A stretch of 14,947 bases of DNA from Nocardioidaceae bacterium (lineage in GTDB: Bacteria; Actinomycetota; Actinomycetes; Propionibacteriales; Nocardioidaceae), in NCBI GenBank assembly GCA_025965395.1, contig JAOPXA010000001.1, positions 1-14,947 of the forward strand. The letters are read 5' to 3'. How positions within the stretch are numbered: position 1 is the stretch's first letter; every line of letters begins with the position of its first letter. The notes beneath the pieces are model-generated. The model was not told the DNA's origin. It did not search any database and saw only the letters and a list, made by a program, of their open reading frames with translations. The translations under genes and the position numbers were made by a program. Of the stretch, positions 1 to 10,227 are shown in pieces.

Positions 1-637
1 CGACGTAGTCGTTGATGTTGAACGCATTGGCGTCGTCACTCAAGAGGCCGACGCTGGAGTTGATCGCGTCGTCGACGCCGAAGACACCCAGGACCACCCA
101 CAGGATGCTGACGGCAACGAAGGTGACCACGGCAATGGCGATCGACAGCGCAAACGCAATCTTGGTCACGGACCACGGATTGACCGAGATCATCGTCAGA
201 CGGGCCTCGCGCCTGCTGGGCCCGGCCGGCTCGTCTAACTCGTCTAGCTCGTCAAACTCCGACGTGTCCGAGGCAACAGGGGCCACCGCAGCGACCGGCG
301 GGATCGGCGTGGGTTCAGCGACCTTGACGTAGTCACCAGCAGTCATCGGCTTGGGCGGGGAATCCAGATCCGGCTCGTCGATCTCGAAGTCGCGAGCAAC
401 GATGGCGGTGGGTTCCGGCTCCGCGGGAGCCTCTTCGACGAGTATGGGCTCCTCGACGGCGGCGGGCTCGTCCACGACAACCGGGGCGCGCCCTTCCTTG
501 ACCGCCGAAGCCGTCTTGGCCGAACTGCCGTTCTGGCCGGTGGGCTTGGCGATCTTGGGGATCACTTGCGTGGACTCGCTGTCAGCCGCAGTAGCGCCAC
601 GAGGCGCATCTGGCTTCTCGGGTGTCTCATCGCTCAC
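1..637 (-). CDS. DUF3566 family membrane protein, C-terminus cut by window edge
   Basis: I read this frame by hand: GTG at 637, 212 full codons, open to the left edge. The visible product has three parts. Residues 1 to about 140 are hydrophilic, rich in Pro, Ala, Glu and Asp, including an acidic [10 protein letters not shown] stretch. A short basic linker (SRREARLT) follows. Then comes a hydrophobic segment from about residue 150 ([16 protein letters not shown] and on to [11 protein letters not shown]). The NPWSV-K motif next to a transmembrane helix is the hallmark of DUF3566, the family of M. tuberculosis Rv0007 that sits right after gyrA. Its function is not established. The start overlaps the gyrA stop as GTGA, so it is probably translationally coupled to gyrA in a gyrB-gyrA-DUF3566 transcript. 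An ATG at 630 is an alternative start. The rest of the transmembrane domain lies outside the window. Confidence 0.85.
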   Translation of the reverse strand, partial: MSDETPEKPDAPRGATAADSESTQVIPKIAKPTGQNGSSAKTASAVKEGRAPVVVDEPAAVEEPILVEEAPAEPEPTAIVARDFEIDEPDLDSPPKPMTAGDYVKVAEPTPIPPVAAVAPVASDTSEFDELDELDEPAGPSRREARLTMISVNPWSVTKIAFALSIAIAVVTFVAVSILWVVLGVFGVDDAINSSVGLLSDDANAFNINDYV

Positions 638-3180
638 GGTGTGTCACCTTCGTCGGGATTCGGGGAAGTTTCGGTGGACTCGTCTTCGTCTGACAGCCGC
701 TCTGCGTTGCGCGCAATGACCACGACGCGATCATCCGTGCCCTTGAACTTCACAAAGCTCACTCCCATCGTGCCACGACCTGTCGGATTCACCTCAGTGA
801 CGCGGCTGCGAGTGATCTGTCCGTTGGCGGTCACCGAGATGACGTCATCGGCATCGGTGAGCACGAGGCCGCCGACGAGAACGCCCCGGTTATCTGACAT
901 CTGCATCGCCTTGATACCGATTCCGCCCCGGCCTTGCAGGCGATAATCATTGATCGTGGTGCGCTTGGCGAATCCGCCATCCGTCACGGTGAAGACATAC
1001 TGCGTGGGTGCGTCGTCGTCGTCGGTATGAGCACCGATGACGGACATCGAAAGAAGTTCGTCACCTGTGCGGAACTTCATACCGGTGACGCCGGACGTCG
1101 CGCGGCCCATCGGACGCAGTTGATCATCGTCGGCGCGGAAGCGCACGGCCTGCGCCTTGCGCGAGATGAGCAAGATGTCATCCTCGGCGTTGACCAGCTC
1201 GGCACCGATCAGTTCGTCGTCCTCGTCGCGAAAGTTGATCGCGATGACGCCGGCTTGGCGGGGGCTGTTGTAGTCCGCGAGACGCGTCTTCTTGACGAGG
1301 CCCTTGCGGGTGGCGAGCACGAGGTAGGGAGCCGACTCGTAGTCGCGGATCGCGAGAACCTGAGCGATCTCTTCGTCGGGCTGGAACGACAAGAGTCCTG
1401 CGACGTGACCGCCCTTTGCGTCGCGCGCAGCCTCGGGGAGGTTGTATGCCTTGGTGCGATAGACCCGACCCGCCGTGGTGAAGAACAGGATCCAGTGGTG
1501 GCTGGTCGTCGAGAACATCTGGTTGACGAGGTCGTCACCGCGAAGCGATGCACCACGCACGCCTTTGCCGCCACGGTTCTGGATGCGGTAGAGGTCGGTC
1601 TTGGTGCGCTTGGCGTAGCCACCACGCGTGATGGTGACGACGACCTCCTCGTCGGGGATGAGGTCTTCCATGGAGAGGTCACCATCGGCGGGGATGATCG
1701 TGCTGCGACGGTCGTCGCCGAACTTCTCGCCGATCGCGGCGACTTCCTCGGAGACTATGGTCCGCTGGCGCTCCGGACGAGCGAGAATGTCCTCATAGTC
1801 CGCGATCTTGAGCTCTATCTCGGCCAACTCGTCAATGGTCTTCTGACGCTCGAGAGCCGCCAGACGGCGCAGTTGCATCTCGAGGATGGCGCGCGCCTGG
1901 AGCTCGTCGATAGTGAGTAGCTCGATAAGACCGTCACGTGCGTCCTCCACCGTCGGGCTGCGACGAATCAGCGCGATGACGTCGTCTAATGCGTCGAGAG
2001 CTTTGACGAAGCCGCGCAGCAGGTGGGCGCGCTCTTCAGCCTCATTGAGGAGGTAGCGCGTCCGCCGCTGAATGACCTCGATCTGGTGGGTGATCCAGTT
2101 GCTGATGAACTGGTCAAGCGTCAGGGTGCGCGGCACGTCGTCGACGAGCGCGAGCATGTTGGCCGAGAAGTTCGACTGGAGCTCGGTGTGCTTGTAGAGG
2201 TTGTTGAGCACCACGCGCGCGACGGCGTAACGCTTCAGCTTGATGACAAGGCGACGACCCACGCGCGACGACGACTCGTCGTTGACGTCGGCAATGCCCT
2301 GCACCCTGCCCGAGAGGGTCAGCTCAGCGATCTTCTGCGAGAGGTTGTCGGGGTTGACTTGGTACGGCAATTCCTTGACGACAAGGCTGATGGTGCCGCG
2401 GCCATCCTCTTCCAGCTCGACAACCGCACGCATCGGGATGGATCCACGACCCGTGCGATACATGTCTTGGATGCCGCTGGTGCCGACGATCAGCCCGTTG
2501 GTCGGGAAGTCGGGGCCCTTGATGCGCTCGATGAGCGCCTCGAGAAGTTCTTCGCGACTTGCCGTCGGGTTGGACAGCGCCCACTGCACGCCCTCGATGA
2601 CCTCGCGCAGGTTGTGCGGAGGGATGTTGGTGGCCATGCCCACCGCGATGCCGGCGGAGCCGTTGACCAAGAGGTTGGGGAACCGCGCCGGGAGCACGAC
2701 AGGCTCTTGCGAGCGACCGTCGTAGTTGGGCTTGAAGTCGACAGTGTCCTTGTCGATGTCGCGCACCATCTCCATGGCGATCGGGGCGAGGCGGCACTCG
2801 GTGTAACGCATGGCGGCCGCGCCATCGTTGCCCGGCGAGCCGAAGTTGCCCTGGCCCGCGACCATCGGCGCGCGCATGACCCACGGCTGCGCCAGGCGCA
2901 CCAGGGTGTCGTAGATCGCGGTGTCGCCGTGCGGGTGATACTGACCCATCACGTCACCGACGATGCGGCTGCACTTGGAGAAACCGCGGTCGGGCCGGTA
3001 GCCGCCGTCATACATCGCGTAGAGCACGCGGCGGTGCACCGGCTTGAGGCCATCGCGTACGTCGGGCAGTGCTCGCGACACGATGACGCTCATCGCATAG
3101 TCGATGTAGGAACGCTGCATCTCGACCTGAAGCTCGACAGGCTCGATCCGGTCGTGCTGCGGAGGGGTGGTGTCAGTCAC
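634..3180 (-). CDS. gyrA: DNA gyrase subunit A
   Basis: GyrA is the DNA cleavage-and-rejoining subunit of the A2B2 gyrase, which introduces negative supercoils ahead of forks. The product is 848 residues, normal for an actinobacterial GyrA. The N-terminal winged-helix/tower part carries the catalytic tyrosine in AAMRYTECR (Tyr126) and the quinolone-pocket helix [10 protein letters not shown] (residues 82-91). LPYQVN occurs at about 271. The C-terminal beta-pinwheel begins near 510 and has a GyrA box, QNRGGKG, at 534-540, one residue off the E. coli QRRGGKG. The tail is acidic ([17 protein letters not shown]). The start is GTG at 3180, only 10 bp after the gyrB stop, with a weak AAGG upstream, so the gene is almost certainly cotranscribed with gyrB. 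No intein insertion is present. Confidence 0.98.
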   Translation of the reverse strand: MTDTTPPQHDRIEPVELQVEMQRSYIDYAMSVIVSRALPDVRDGLKPVHRRVLYAMYDGGYRPDRGFSKCSRIVGDVMGQYHPHGDTAIYDTLVRLAQPWVMRAPMVAGQGNFGSPGNDGAAAMRYTECRLAPIAMEMVRDIDKDTVDFKPNYDGRSQEPVVLPARFPNLLVNGSAGIAVGMATNIPPHNLREVIEGVQWALSNPTASREELLEALIERIKGPDFPTNGLIVGTSGIQDMYRTGRGSIPMRAVVELEEDGRGTISLVVKELPYQVNPDNLSQKIAELTLSGRVQGIADVNDESSSRVGRRLVIKLKRYAVARVVLNNLYKHTELQSNFSANMLALVDDVPRTLTLDQFISNWITHQIEVIQRRTRYLLNEAEERAHLLRGFVKALDALDDVIALIRRSPTVEDARDGLIELLTIDELQARAILEMQLRRLAALERQKTIDELAEIELKIADYEDILARPERQRTIVSEEVAAIGEKFGDDRRSTIIPADGDLSMEDLIPDEEVVVTITRGGYAKRTKTDLYRIQNRGGKGVRGASLRGDDLVNQMFSTTSHHWILFFTTAGRVYRTKAYNLPEAARDAKGGHVAGLLSFQPDEEIAQVLAIRDYESAPYLVLATRKGLVKKTRLADYNSPRQAGVIAINFRDEDDELIGAELVNAEDDILLISRKAQAVRFRADDDQLRPMGRATSGVTGMKFRTGDELLSMSVIGAHTDDDDAPTQYVFTVTDGGFAKRTTINDYRLQGRGGIGIKAMQMSDNRGVLVGGLVLTDADDVISVTANGQITRSRVTEVNPTGRGTMGVSFVKFKGTDDRVVVIARNAERLSDEDESTETSPNPDEGDTP

Positions 3181-3190
3181 TGTTCAGGCC

Positions 3191-5302
<2,112 letters not shown>

Positions 5303-5304
5303 CT

Positions 5305-5310
5305 AGTATA
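5305..5310 (-). promoter_or_regulatory. Candidate gyrB -10 element
   Basis: On the minus strand this reads TATACT, one base from TATAAT, and would start transcription near 5298 with a leader of about 70 nt before gyrB. No convincing -35 is seen at 16-19 bp spacing. DnaA-box-like 9-mers lie on both sides (5272-5280 and 5335-5343). A divergent TAGTAT overlaps it on the plus strand at 5304-5309. The call rests on one hexamer, so it is tentative. Confidence 0.35.
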
Positions 5311-5383
5311 GCGCGCCACGTGCCTCTACTGAGGTTACCCACAGTCTGGGACGCGACATTTCCGAGCCAGAGTGTGCTTGAGA

Positions 5384-5434
5384 GGCCCAGGAATGGCTCC
5401 GAGGGCCATTCTTGGCCCGGGGATGAATATCCCC
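5384..5434 (+). other. Cluster of adjacent hairpins upstream of the PAP2 gene
   Basis: Two perfect inverted repeats abut. GGGCCA-TTCT-TGGCCC occupies 5403-5418 (6-bp stem, 4-nt loop). GGGGAT-GAAT-ATCCCC occupies 5419-5434 (6-bp stem, 4-nt loop) and is followed by TTT. An alternative longer stem pairs 5384-5397 with 5405-5418 (14 positions with one wobble and one mismatch), and the first short hairpin would compete with it. The cluster lies about 80 nt before the PAP2 start. It could be a leader structure, a weak terminator or a protein-binding site. No known riboswitch class was recognised, and no long U-tract follows. Confidence 0.4.
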
Positions 5435-5512
5435 TTTGGTCCGGTGGGGTGTTCGGCCGTCAGATCGGCGATTCGCACGTGTGCTCTTGACCCGACCTGG
5501 CACGGTAGTGGG

Positions 5513-6316
5513 GTGACTCTCTTGACCCAGCGATCCCGTCTGTCCTGGACGGCCTTCCTCACCTTCGCGGCGTCGGTCGCGGTCGCCGCCCTGGGGTCTT
5601 ATGGTGCTTTGTCGACACGGTCTGGTCAAGACCTCGATGTATGGGCGACCGACGCCTTGTATGCCCGACGTGACACGGTCACGCAGATCTTGAGCTTCCT
5701 CGGCTACGTGTCGATCGGCTCGGCCGTGCTGGCGTTAGCCGCGTGCTTCTTCTTCGGAGCCGTGCGCGGGAAGCTCATGACGGCAGTCGGGGCAGTGGTC
5801 ATCGTGATCGGTGCCAATGCGACCACACAGTTGCTCAAGAAGGAAGTGCTCACGCGCGCCGATTTCGACCACGGGATCCACAACAGCCTGCCCAGCGGAC
5901 ACACCACCTTGGTCACGTCGCTCGTGCTGGCTTTGCTGCTCGTGGTCCCCGAGGCACTGCGGTACGTCGCGGTGTTCGGTGGCACGTTCGTCGTCACCGC
6001 CGTAGGGGCATCGACGGTGGTTGCGGGCTGGCACCGACCGGCCGACGTGATCGTGGCGCTCGCGGTGTGTCTGGCATGGGGGTCCGGTGTTGCGCTGGTG
6101 CTCGGTGCGCGTCTCGATGTGTGGCGAACCGGGTTGGCGGCGCTCGCGCTCCTCTCGTTGGCTGGCGCGGCGCTCTCCGGTGTCGGGCTCGTGGCGATCG
6201 GGGTGCGGCCCGACGAGGGATGGGCCGGATTTGTCGATGCGGCCACGGTGCTCATCGCGCTCGGCTTGTCGTCGTCGCTGGTCGTCGCACTCTTTGCCCG
6301 CATCACCCCTCGATAG
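5513..6316 (+). CDS. PAP2-family (type 2 phosphatidic acid phosphatase) integral membrane protein
   Basis: The product is predicted at 267 residues with about seven to eight hydrophobic segments (roughly 13-31, 56-83, 88-105, 131-149, 153-171, 178-198, 207-231, 241-262). PAP2 signatures are visible: the central PSGH at 127-130, and STVVAGWHRPAD (motif C3, catalytic His174 and Asp178). Motif C1 is degenerate, KKEVLTRAD in place of K-x6-RP. Known relatives remove phosphate from membrane lipids such as phosphatidate, PG-phosphate or polyprenyl pyrophosphate; the substrate cannot be told here. I chose GTG at 5513 because the preceding reading (from ATG 5372 or 5423) is not membrane-like and overlaps a hairpin cluster, but no good Shine-Dalgarno supports any of these starts. 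The gene is head-on to replication and convergent with dciA, and sits alone among minus-strand genes. Confidence 0.85.
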   Translation: MTLLTQRSRLSWTAFLTFAASVAVAALGSYGALSTRSGQDLDVWATDALYARRDTVTQILSFLGYVSIGSAVLALAACFFFGAVRGKLMTAVGAVVIVIGANATTQLLKKEVLTRADFDHGIHNSLPSGHTTLVTSLVLALLLVVPEALRYVAVFGGTFVVTAVGASTVVAGWHRPADVIVALAVCLAWGSGVALVLGARLDVWRTGLAALALLSLAGAALSGVGLVAIGVRPDEGWAGFVDAATVLIALGLSSSLVVALFARITPR

Positions 6317-6321
6317 CGAAA

Positions 6322-6345
6322 CCGCAGGTTGGGTGGTACCCGCGG
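6322..6345. terminator. Possible bidirectional terminator between convergent PAP2 and dciA
   Basis: The 29-bp gap between the two converging stop codons contains an interrupted inverted repeat. CCGC (6322-6325) pairs with GCGG (6342-6345), and GGGT (6331-6334) pairs with ACCC (6338-6341) around GGT, leaving a 5-nt bulge. There is no T-run on either side, so intrinsic termination would be weak. Position is the main argument. Confidence 0.25.
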
Positions 6346-6867
6346 CTATCCGTACGTGTCGCGGGGGCCGCGCTGGCCGCGCACCGTGCGGAAGCCCTTC
6401 TTCCACGTCGGCCCGTTCGGCGCCTTGACGTTGATGCGCACGACCGTCCCGTCCCCCAACTGCTCGTTGAGCTTGGCCACGATCCGCGGCGCGAGCAGCG
6501 TGATCTGCGTGGCCCAGGCAGTCGAATCGGCCTGCACCGTCACCTCACCATCGACGTACTCGACGGGCACACAATGCTCGGCGACGTCCTGGCCCACCAC
6601 CGCGGGCCATTCGGTGAAGACTCGGTGCACCGCGAGGTCCTTCTCCCAGCCCCGTTGCTGCACCAAGCGAGCCATGATGTCGGAGATCTGCTGGGGTTGG
6701 CCCGGATCAGGAAGCGTGGGTCCTCGAGACGCATCGGACGAGGGCTTGCGACGCCGAGCAGGTCGGTTAGCGGTGTTCTTGTAGGAGCGCGCGATGTCTA
6801 GGGCGAGGTAGAGACCGCTCGGGTCGTGCGGCTGGTGGGTGTCAGGCTTGTCGTCGTCACCCATCAT
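6346..6867 (-). CDS. dciA: DciA-type DUF721 protein, replicative helicase loader/operator
   Basis: The product is 173 residues. The N-terminal third (to about 60) is polar and probably disordered, with a basic patch RPARRRK at 35-41. The DUF721 domain runs from about 61 to 158, with EWPAVVG at 86-92 and VQADSTAWATQ at 111-121, the two best-conserved blocks. DUF721/DciA proteins interact with the replicative helicase DnaB and are taken as the ancestral loading factor in bacteria without DnaC or DnaI. The mycobacterial homologue, Rv0004, occupies the same position after recF. The start overlaps the recF stop by 11 bp (ATG 6867) or 8 bp (ATG 6864). GAGGTG just upstream could serve either, at 4 or 7 nt. 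The gene is probably translated by coupling with recF. Confidence 0.9.
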   Translation of the reverse strand: MMGDDDKPDTHQPHDPSGLYLALDIARSYKNTANRPARRRKPSSDASRGPTLPDPGQPQQISDIMARLVQQRGWEKDLAVHRVFTEWPAVVGQDVAEHCVPVEYVDGEVTVQADSTAWATQITLLAPRIVAKLNEQLGDGTVVRINVKAPNGPTWKKGFRTVRGQRGPRDTYG

Positions 6868-7990
6868 GACGCACCTCACCGTCGGCCACCGTGAAACGCT
6901 GCCCGAGCAACTCCTCGGGCACATCGGCGGCGACCGCGGCCGTCACTAGGACTTGTTCCGCATCGGCGACCAAGTGGGCTAGTTGTTCGCGGCGACCGCG
7001 GTCAAGCTCGGCGAACACGTCGTCGAGGATGAGCACCGGGTCGTCACCATCGGCTCGCAACAACTCGAACGACGCCAGTTTCAGCGCAAGCGCGAACGAC
7101 CACGATTCTCCATGGCTGGCATACCCCTTGGCCGGCATCTCGCCGAGCGTCAAGGTGACGTCATCGCGCTGAGGGCCTACCAGGGAGATGCCCCGGTCAA
7201 GCTCGTCACGGCGTCGCTCCTCGATCGCGCGAGCCAGATCCAGCGCGAGATCGGCGGGATCCTTGGATTCTCCGAGTACGCATGACGGCTTGTACGTCGC
7301 GAGGGCGCGCTGGCGATCCTGCGCCGCGCCGGCTGCCACCTGGGCGTAGGACTTGTCGAGGTAAGGCTGCAGGTCATCAAGTAGATTCAGGCGCGCGGCG
7401 AGAAGCTCGGACCCGAGCTGGCACAGGTGCTCATTCCAGACCTCGAGGGTCGAGGGAGCCTCGCCGGCCTCCCGAAAACGGCGGCCAGCGGATTTCAGCA
7501 AGGCGTTGCGCTGCTTGAGCACCCGGTCGTAGTCACTTTTGACCCCGGCCAGGCGCGGTGTCCGCAGGGCCATCAGGGCATCGAGGAAATGCCGTCGATC
7601 CGCCGGATCGCCCTTGACCAGGGCGAGGTCCTCGGGCGAGAACACCACCGTGCGCAAGATGCCCACCAGGTCGCGGGCACGCGTGAGCGGTGACTTGTTG
7701 ATGCGGGCTCGGTTGGACTTGCCGGGATTGATCTCGACATCGAGCAGCGCGGTGCGACCGTTCTTGACGACGGACGCTCGTACCACGGCTTGCTCCGAAC
7801 CCACACGGACCAGCGGAGTATCACTGGCGACGCGGTGCGAGCCGAGCGTGGCGAGATAGTCGATCGCTTCGACCAGGTTGGTCTTGCCCTGACCATTCGC
7901 CCCGATAAACGCCGTCGACCCCGCCTCGAGCACCACCTCCGCGCTCTCGTACGAGCGGAAGTTGTGAAGCGAGAGGGCCGCGACGTGCAC
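6857..7990 (-). CDS. recF: DNA replication and repair protein RecF
   Basis: RecF is an SMC-like ABC ATPase that helps RecO and RecR load RecA at single-strand gaps. The product is 377 residues, normal length. Walker A is GANGQGKT at 30-37. VGPQRDD, conserved in RecF, is at 271-277. The ABC signature is SHGES at 292-296 in the actinobacterial form (SHGESWSFALAL), and Walker B plus D-loop is VLILDDVFAELD at 319-330. The GTG start at 7990 lies 3 nt after the gnd stop, with AGGA 7 nt upstream inside the end of gnd. The end overlaps dciA. Short spacing to gnd and dciA indicates one transcript from the dnaN side. Confidence 0.96.
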   Translation of the reverse strand: MHVAALSLHNFRSYESAEVVLEAGSTAFIGANGQGKTNLVEAIDYLATLGSHRVASDTPLVRVGSEQAVVRASVVKNGRTALLDVEINPGKSNRARINKSPLTRARDLVGILRTVVFSPEDLALVKGDPADRRHFLDALMALRTPRLAGVKSDYDRVLKQRNALLKSAGRRFREAGEAPSTLEVWNEHLCQLGSELLAARLNLLDDLQPYLDKSYAQVAAGAAQDRQRALATYKPSCVLGESKDPADLALDLARAIEERRRDELDRGISLVGPQRDDVTLTLGEMPAKGYASHGESWSFALALKLASFELLRADGDDPVLILDDVFAELDRGRREQLAHLVADAEQVLVTAAVAADVPEELLGQRFTVADGEVRHDG

Positions 7991-7993
7991 GTG

Positions 7994-8887
7994 CTATTCC
8001 TGCTCTTTTTCCTTCATGGCGCGCACAGCGTGTCCACCAAACTGATTCCGCATCGCTGCCACGGCCTTCATAGCCGGGGACTCATCTTGTCTCGATGAGA
8101 AGCGGGCGAAGAGCGAAGCCGCGATTGCGTGCAGCGGAACGGCGTGATCGATAGCTGCCTCAACGGTCCACCGGCCCTCACCGGAGTCGTCCGCCCACCC
8201 GGCAACCTTCGAAAGTCCCTCGTCAGCGCGCAGTGCTTCGACCAGAAGGTCGAGCAGCCACGAGCGCACGACGGTGCCTTCTCGCCACGAGTCGAACACC
8301 TCAGTGACGTTATCGACCAACTCAGCCTTCTCTAGCAACTCAAAACCCTCGGCATAGGCCTGCATCATGGCGTACTCAATGCCGTTGTGAACCATTTTGG
8401 AGAAGTGACCCGCCCCGATGCGTCCGGCGTGCACAAAGCCACGTTCGCCCTCGGGCTTGAGCGCATCGAACACCGGTTGAACCTTGGCAATGTCTGAAGA
8501 GTCGCCGCCAGCCATGAGTGCGTAACCATTCTTGAGCCCCCAGACGCCCCCGCTCACACCGCAGTCGATGAAACCGATGCCAATCTTACTGAGTTCCGCG
8601 TGGTGCATCTCGTCGTCTGTCCAGCGCGAGTTGCCGCCGTCGACGATCACATCTCCCTCGCTGAGCAATGCCGACAATTCCTTGACCGTCGCACGCGTTG
8701 GTTCGCCTGCCGGAACCATCACCCAGACGACCTTCGGCGACGGAAGTGCCGCGACGAGTTCAGCCAAACTACCCACATCGGTGACATCGGGGCTGCGGTC
8801 ATAGCCCGTGACGGTGACGCCCCCCAGACGGAGACGTTCGCGCATGTTTCCGCCCATTTTGCCCAGACCGACGAGACCGATGTGCAT
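7994..8887 (-). CDS. gnd: 6-phosphogluconate dehydrogenase, decarboxylating, short form
   Basis: The enzyme oxidatively decarboxylates 6-phosphogluconate to ribulose 5-phosphate in the pentose phosphate pathway. At 297 residues it is the short form, not the roughly 470-residue E. coli type. The Rossmann fold opens with GLVGLGKMGGNM (4-15). Other family blocks are IVDGGNSRW (81-89), GVSGGVWGLKNGYALMAGG (110-128) and the catalytic KMVHNGIEY (Lys164, Asn168, Glu171). After the second beta strand comes YDRSPD, with Asp30 followed by Arg31, so NAD versus NADP preference cannot be decided by eye. The ATG at 8887 has AAAGG 8 nt upstream and lies 21 bp after dnaN. A metabolic gene between dnaN and recF is also the layout in Streptomyces and M. 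smegmatis. Confidence 0.93.
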   Translation of the reverse strand: MHIGLVGLGKMGGNMRERLRLGGVTVTGYDRSPDVTDVGSLAELVAALPSPKVVWVMVPAGEPTRATVKELSALLSEGDVIVDGGNSRWTDDEMHHAELSKIGIGFIDCGVSGGVWGLKNGYALMAGGDSSDIAKVQPVFDALKPEGERGFVHAGRIGAGHFSKMVHNGIEYAMMQAYAEGFELLEKAELVDNVTEVFDSWREGTVVRSWLLDLLVEALRADEGLSKVAGWADDSGEGRWTVEAAIDHAVPLHAIAASLFARFSSRQDESPAMKAVAAMRNQFGGHAVRAMKEKEQE

Positions 8888-8908
8888 GGCTTGACCTTTC
8901 GAAGAGGA

Positions 8909-10051
8909 TTAGTTTTGAAGGCGTACCGGCATGATGAGATACCGGAAGGCGAGATCGGGGTCGGCGCCGATCTCTTGCACACCCGCGATGGCCGCAGGCT
9001 TCGTGTGTTGGGTGAAGGCCAGGTGCACGACGGGATCGGACATGACCGAGAGCCCTTCGAGCAGGTAGGTCGGGTTGAAGCCGATGGAGATATCAGGACC
9101 TTCGACCGTCGCCTCCAGCGACTCCGATGCCTGGGCTTCGTCGCCACTGCCTGCTTCGAGGAGAACTTGACCCTCGGAAAACGTCAGGCGGACGGGGGTG
9201 TTGCGTTCGGCGACCAAGGCAACACGCTTGACCGAGTCGACGAAATCATGGGTGTTGACGTAGGCAACGGTCTCTGGCTGCGTCTGGAACAACTGGCGTA
9301 CGCGCGGAAAGTCGCCCTCGAGCAGGCGCGTCGTCGTGCGGCGCGTGCCGGTGCCCACCGTGCCCTCGAAGCCGATGAGTCCATCGCCGGACTCACCCGA
9401 GGACACTGCGATCGTGACATCGCTGCCGCTGATCAGGGCCTTGGCGGTCTCCGACAGCACCCGAGCGGGCACGAGTGCGTGCGCGGAAAGGTCGCTTTGC
9501 TCTGGACTCCACTCGAGGTCGCGCAAGCTGGCGCGAAAACGGTCGGTGGCCATGAGTGAGATCGTCGATTTTTCGAGCTCGAGGCGCACGCCGGTCAGGA
9601 GCGGCAGCATCTCGTCGCGGCCTGCGGCGGCGACCGCTTGGCTCACGGCTGTGGCAAAGACGTCTGACTTGACCGAACCCGTGGCGGACGGCATTTCGGG
9701 AAGTTGGGGGTATTCGTCGACCGGCATCGTCTGAAGACTGAAGCGGGCGCTGCCACACACGACCGAGACCTTGGTGCCTTCGAGCTCTACGTCGATCGGC
9801 TTGTTGGGAAGACTCTTCGTGATGTCGGCCAGCAGTCGGCCCGACACGAGGGCGCGTCCCTCCGACGAAACTTCGGCCGGCAAGGTCGCACGCGTCGAGG
9901 TCTCATAGTCGAATCCTGACAACGTCAGACCGTCGCCACTGGCCTCAACCAGCAGGCCCGCGAGGACCGGAACACTGGGCCTGGACGGGAGACTCCGTGC
10001 GGTCCAGGCAACGGCGTCAGCCAGGATGTCGCGTTCGATGCGGAACTTCAC
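8909..10051 (-). CDS. dnaN: DNA polymerase III sliding clamp, beta subunit
   Basis: DnaN forms the dimeric ring that tethers DNA polymerase III and other partners to DNA. The product is 380 residues, three repeated clamp domains of roughly 120 residues (about 1-120, 127-248, 252-380). PVDEYPQLPE at 110-119 and the C-terminal YLIMPVRLQN, which lines the partner-binding pocket, are family hallmarks. I take the start at GTG 10051 because the clamp fold begins there (MKFRIERDILADAV) and GAAAGG lies 8 nt upstream. The reading frame extends 14 codons further to 10093, but that part has no family similarity and lies in the origin spacer. The gene heads a dnaN-gnd-recF-dciA run. Confidence 0.96.
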   Translation of the reverse strand: MKFRIERDILADAVAWTARSLPSRPSVPVLAGLLVEASGDGLTLSGFDYETSTRATLPAEVSSEGRALVSGRLLADITKSLPNKPIDVELEGTKVSVVCGSARFSLQTMPVDEYPQLPEMPSATGSVKSDVFATAVSQAVAAAGRDEMLPLLTGVRLELEKSTISLMATDRFRASLRDLEWSPEQSDLSAHALVPARVLSETAKALISGSDVTIAVSSGESGDGLIGFEGTVGTGTRRTTTRLLEGDFPRVRQLFQTQPETVAYVNTHDFVDSVKRVALVAERNTPVRLTFSEGQVLLEAGSGDEAQASESLEATVEGPDISIGFNPTYLLEGLSVMSDPVVHLAFTQHTKPAAIAGVQEIGADPDLAFRYLIMPVRLQN

Positions 10052-10177
10052 GACGGGAGCCTTTCTTGCCTTGGGTGGGACGAAGCACAACAAATCCTGC
10101 CACGGAACTCTCTGGGTGGGTACGGCAGGTGAGTTATCCCCACAACGTGTAGTTCGTGACTTCGATGAACCATGTCG

Positions 10178-10205
10178 ATAGATATAACTCTCGTCGTCGT
10201 CGTAG
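10178..10205 (-). other. Candidate DNA unwinding element beside the DnaA box pair
   Basis: On the minus strand, 4 nt after the box pair, the sequence runs CTA, CGA four times, GAG, then TTATATCTAT. The 3-nt periodicity and the AT-rich tail sit where DnaA-trio elements and the first melted region lie in Bacillus subtilis. Only the CTA unit matches the known trio consensus fully, so the functional reading is inference. Confidence 0.35.
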
Positions 10206-10209
10206 CGTG

Positions 10210-10227
10210 TGTGGATACTGTGGATAA
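10210..10227 (-). promoter_or_regulatory. Abutting pair of DnaA boxes
   Basis: Read on the minus strand this is TTATCCACA followed directly by GTATCCACA, with no gap. The first is the exact consensus 9-mer, and the second differs at one base. Both point toward dnaN. They are followed on that strand by CACG, CTA, four CGA repeats and then an AT-rich stretch. Confidence 0.8.

Noticed and set aside
12..946. Plus-strand open frames at the left edge
   Set aside because: The minus strand here encodes the DUF3566 protein with its recognisable NPWSV motif and the end of gyrA. The plus-strand translations are Ser/Thr/Ala-rich low-complexity shadows.
2900..3180. Possible intein in GyrA or GyrB
   Set aside because: Both proteins have normal length, and the active-site Tyr126 and TOPRIM regions are uninterrupted.
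5475..5484. GCAC-GT-GTGC palindrome upstream of PAP2
   Set aside because: It is a 10-bp palindrome in GC-rich DNA with no promoter context; chance is sufficient.
5372..5512. Upstream extension of the PAP2 reading frame to ATG 5372, 5393 or 5423
   Set aside because: The added residues are not hydrophobic or family-like, and the stretch coincides with the hairpin cluster. GTG 5513 begins directly before the first membrane segment. This is not certain, because no start has a good Shine-Dalgarno.
8600..9559. Plus-strand open frame of about 319 codons across gnd and dnaN
   Set aside because: It is antisense to two conserved genes and spans their junction, with no recognisable motif and no promoter or ribosome binding site.
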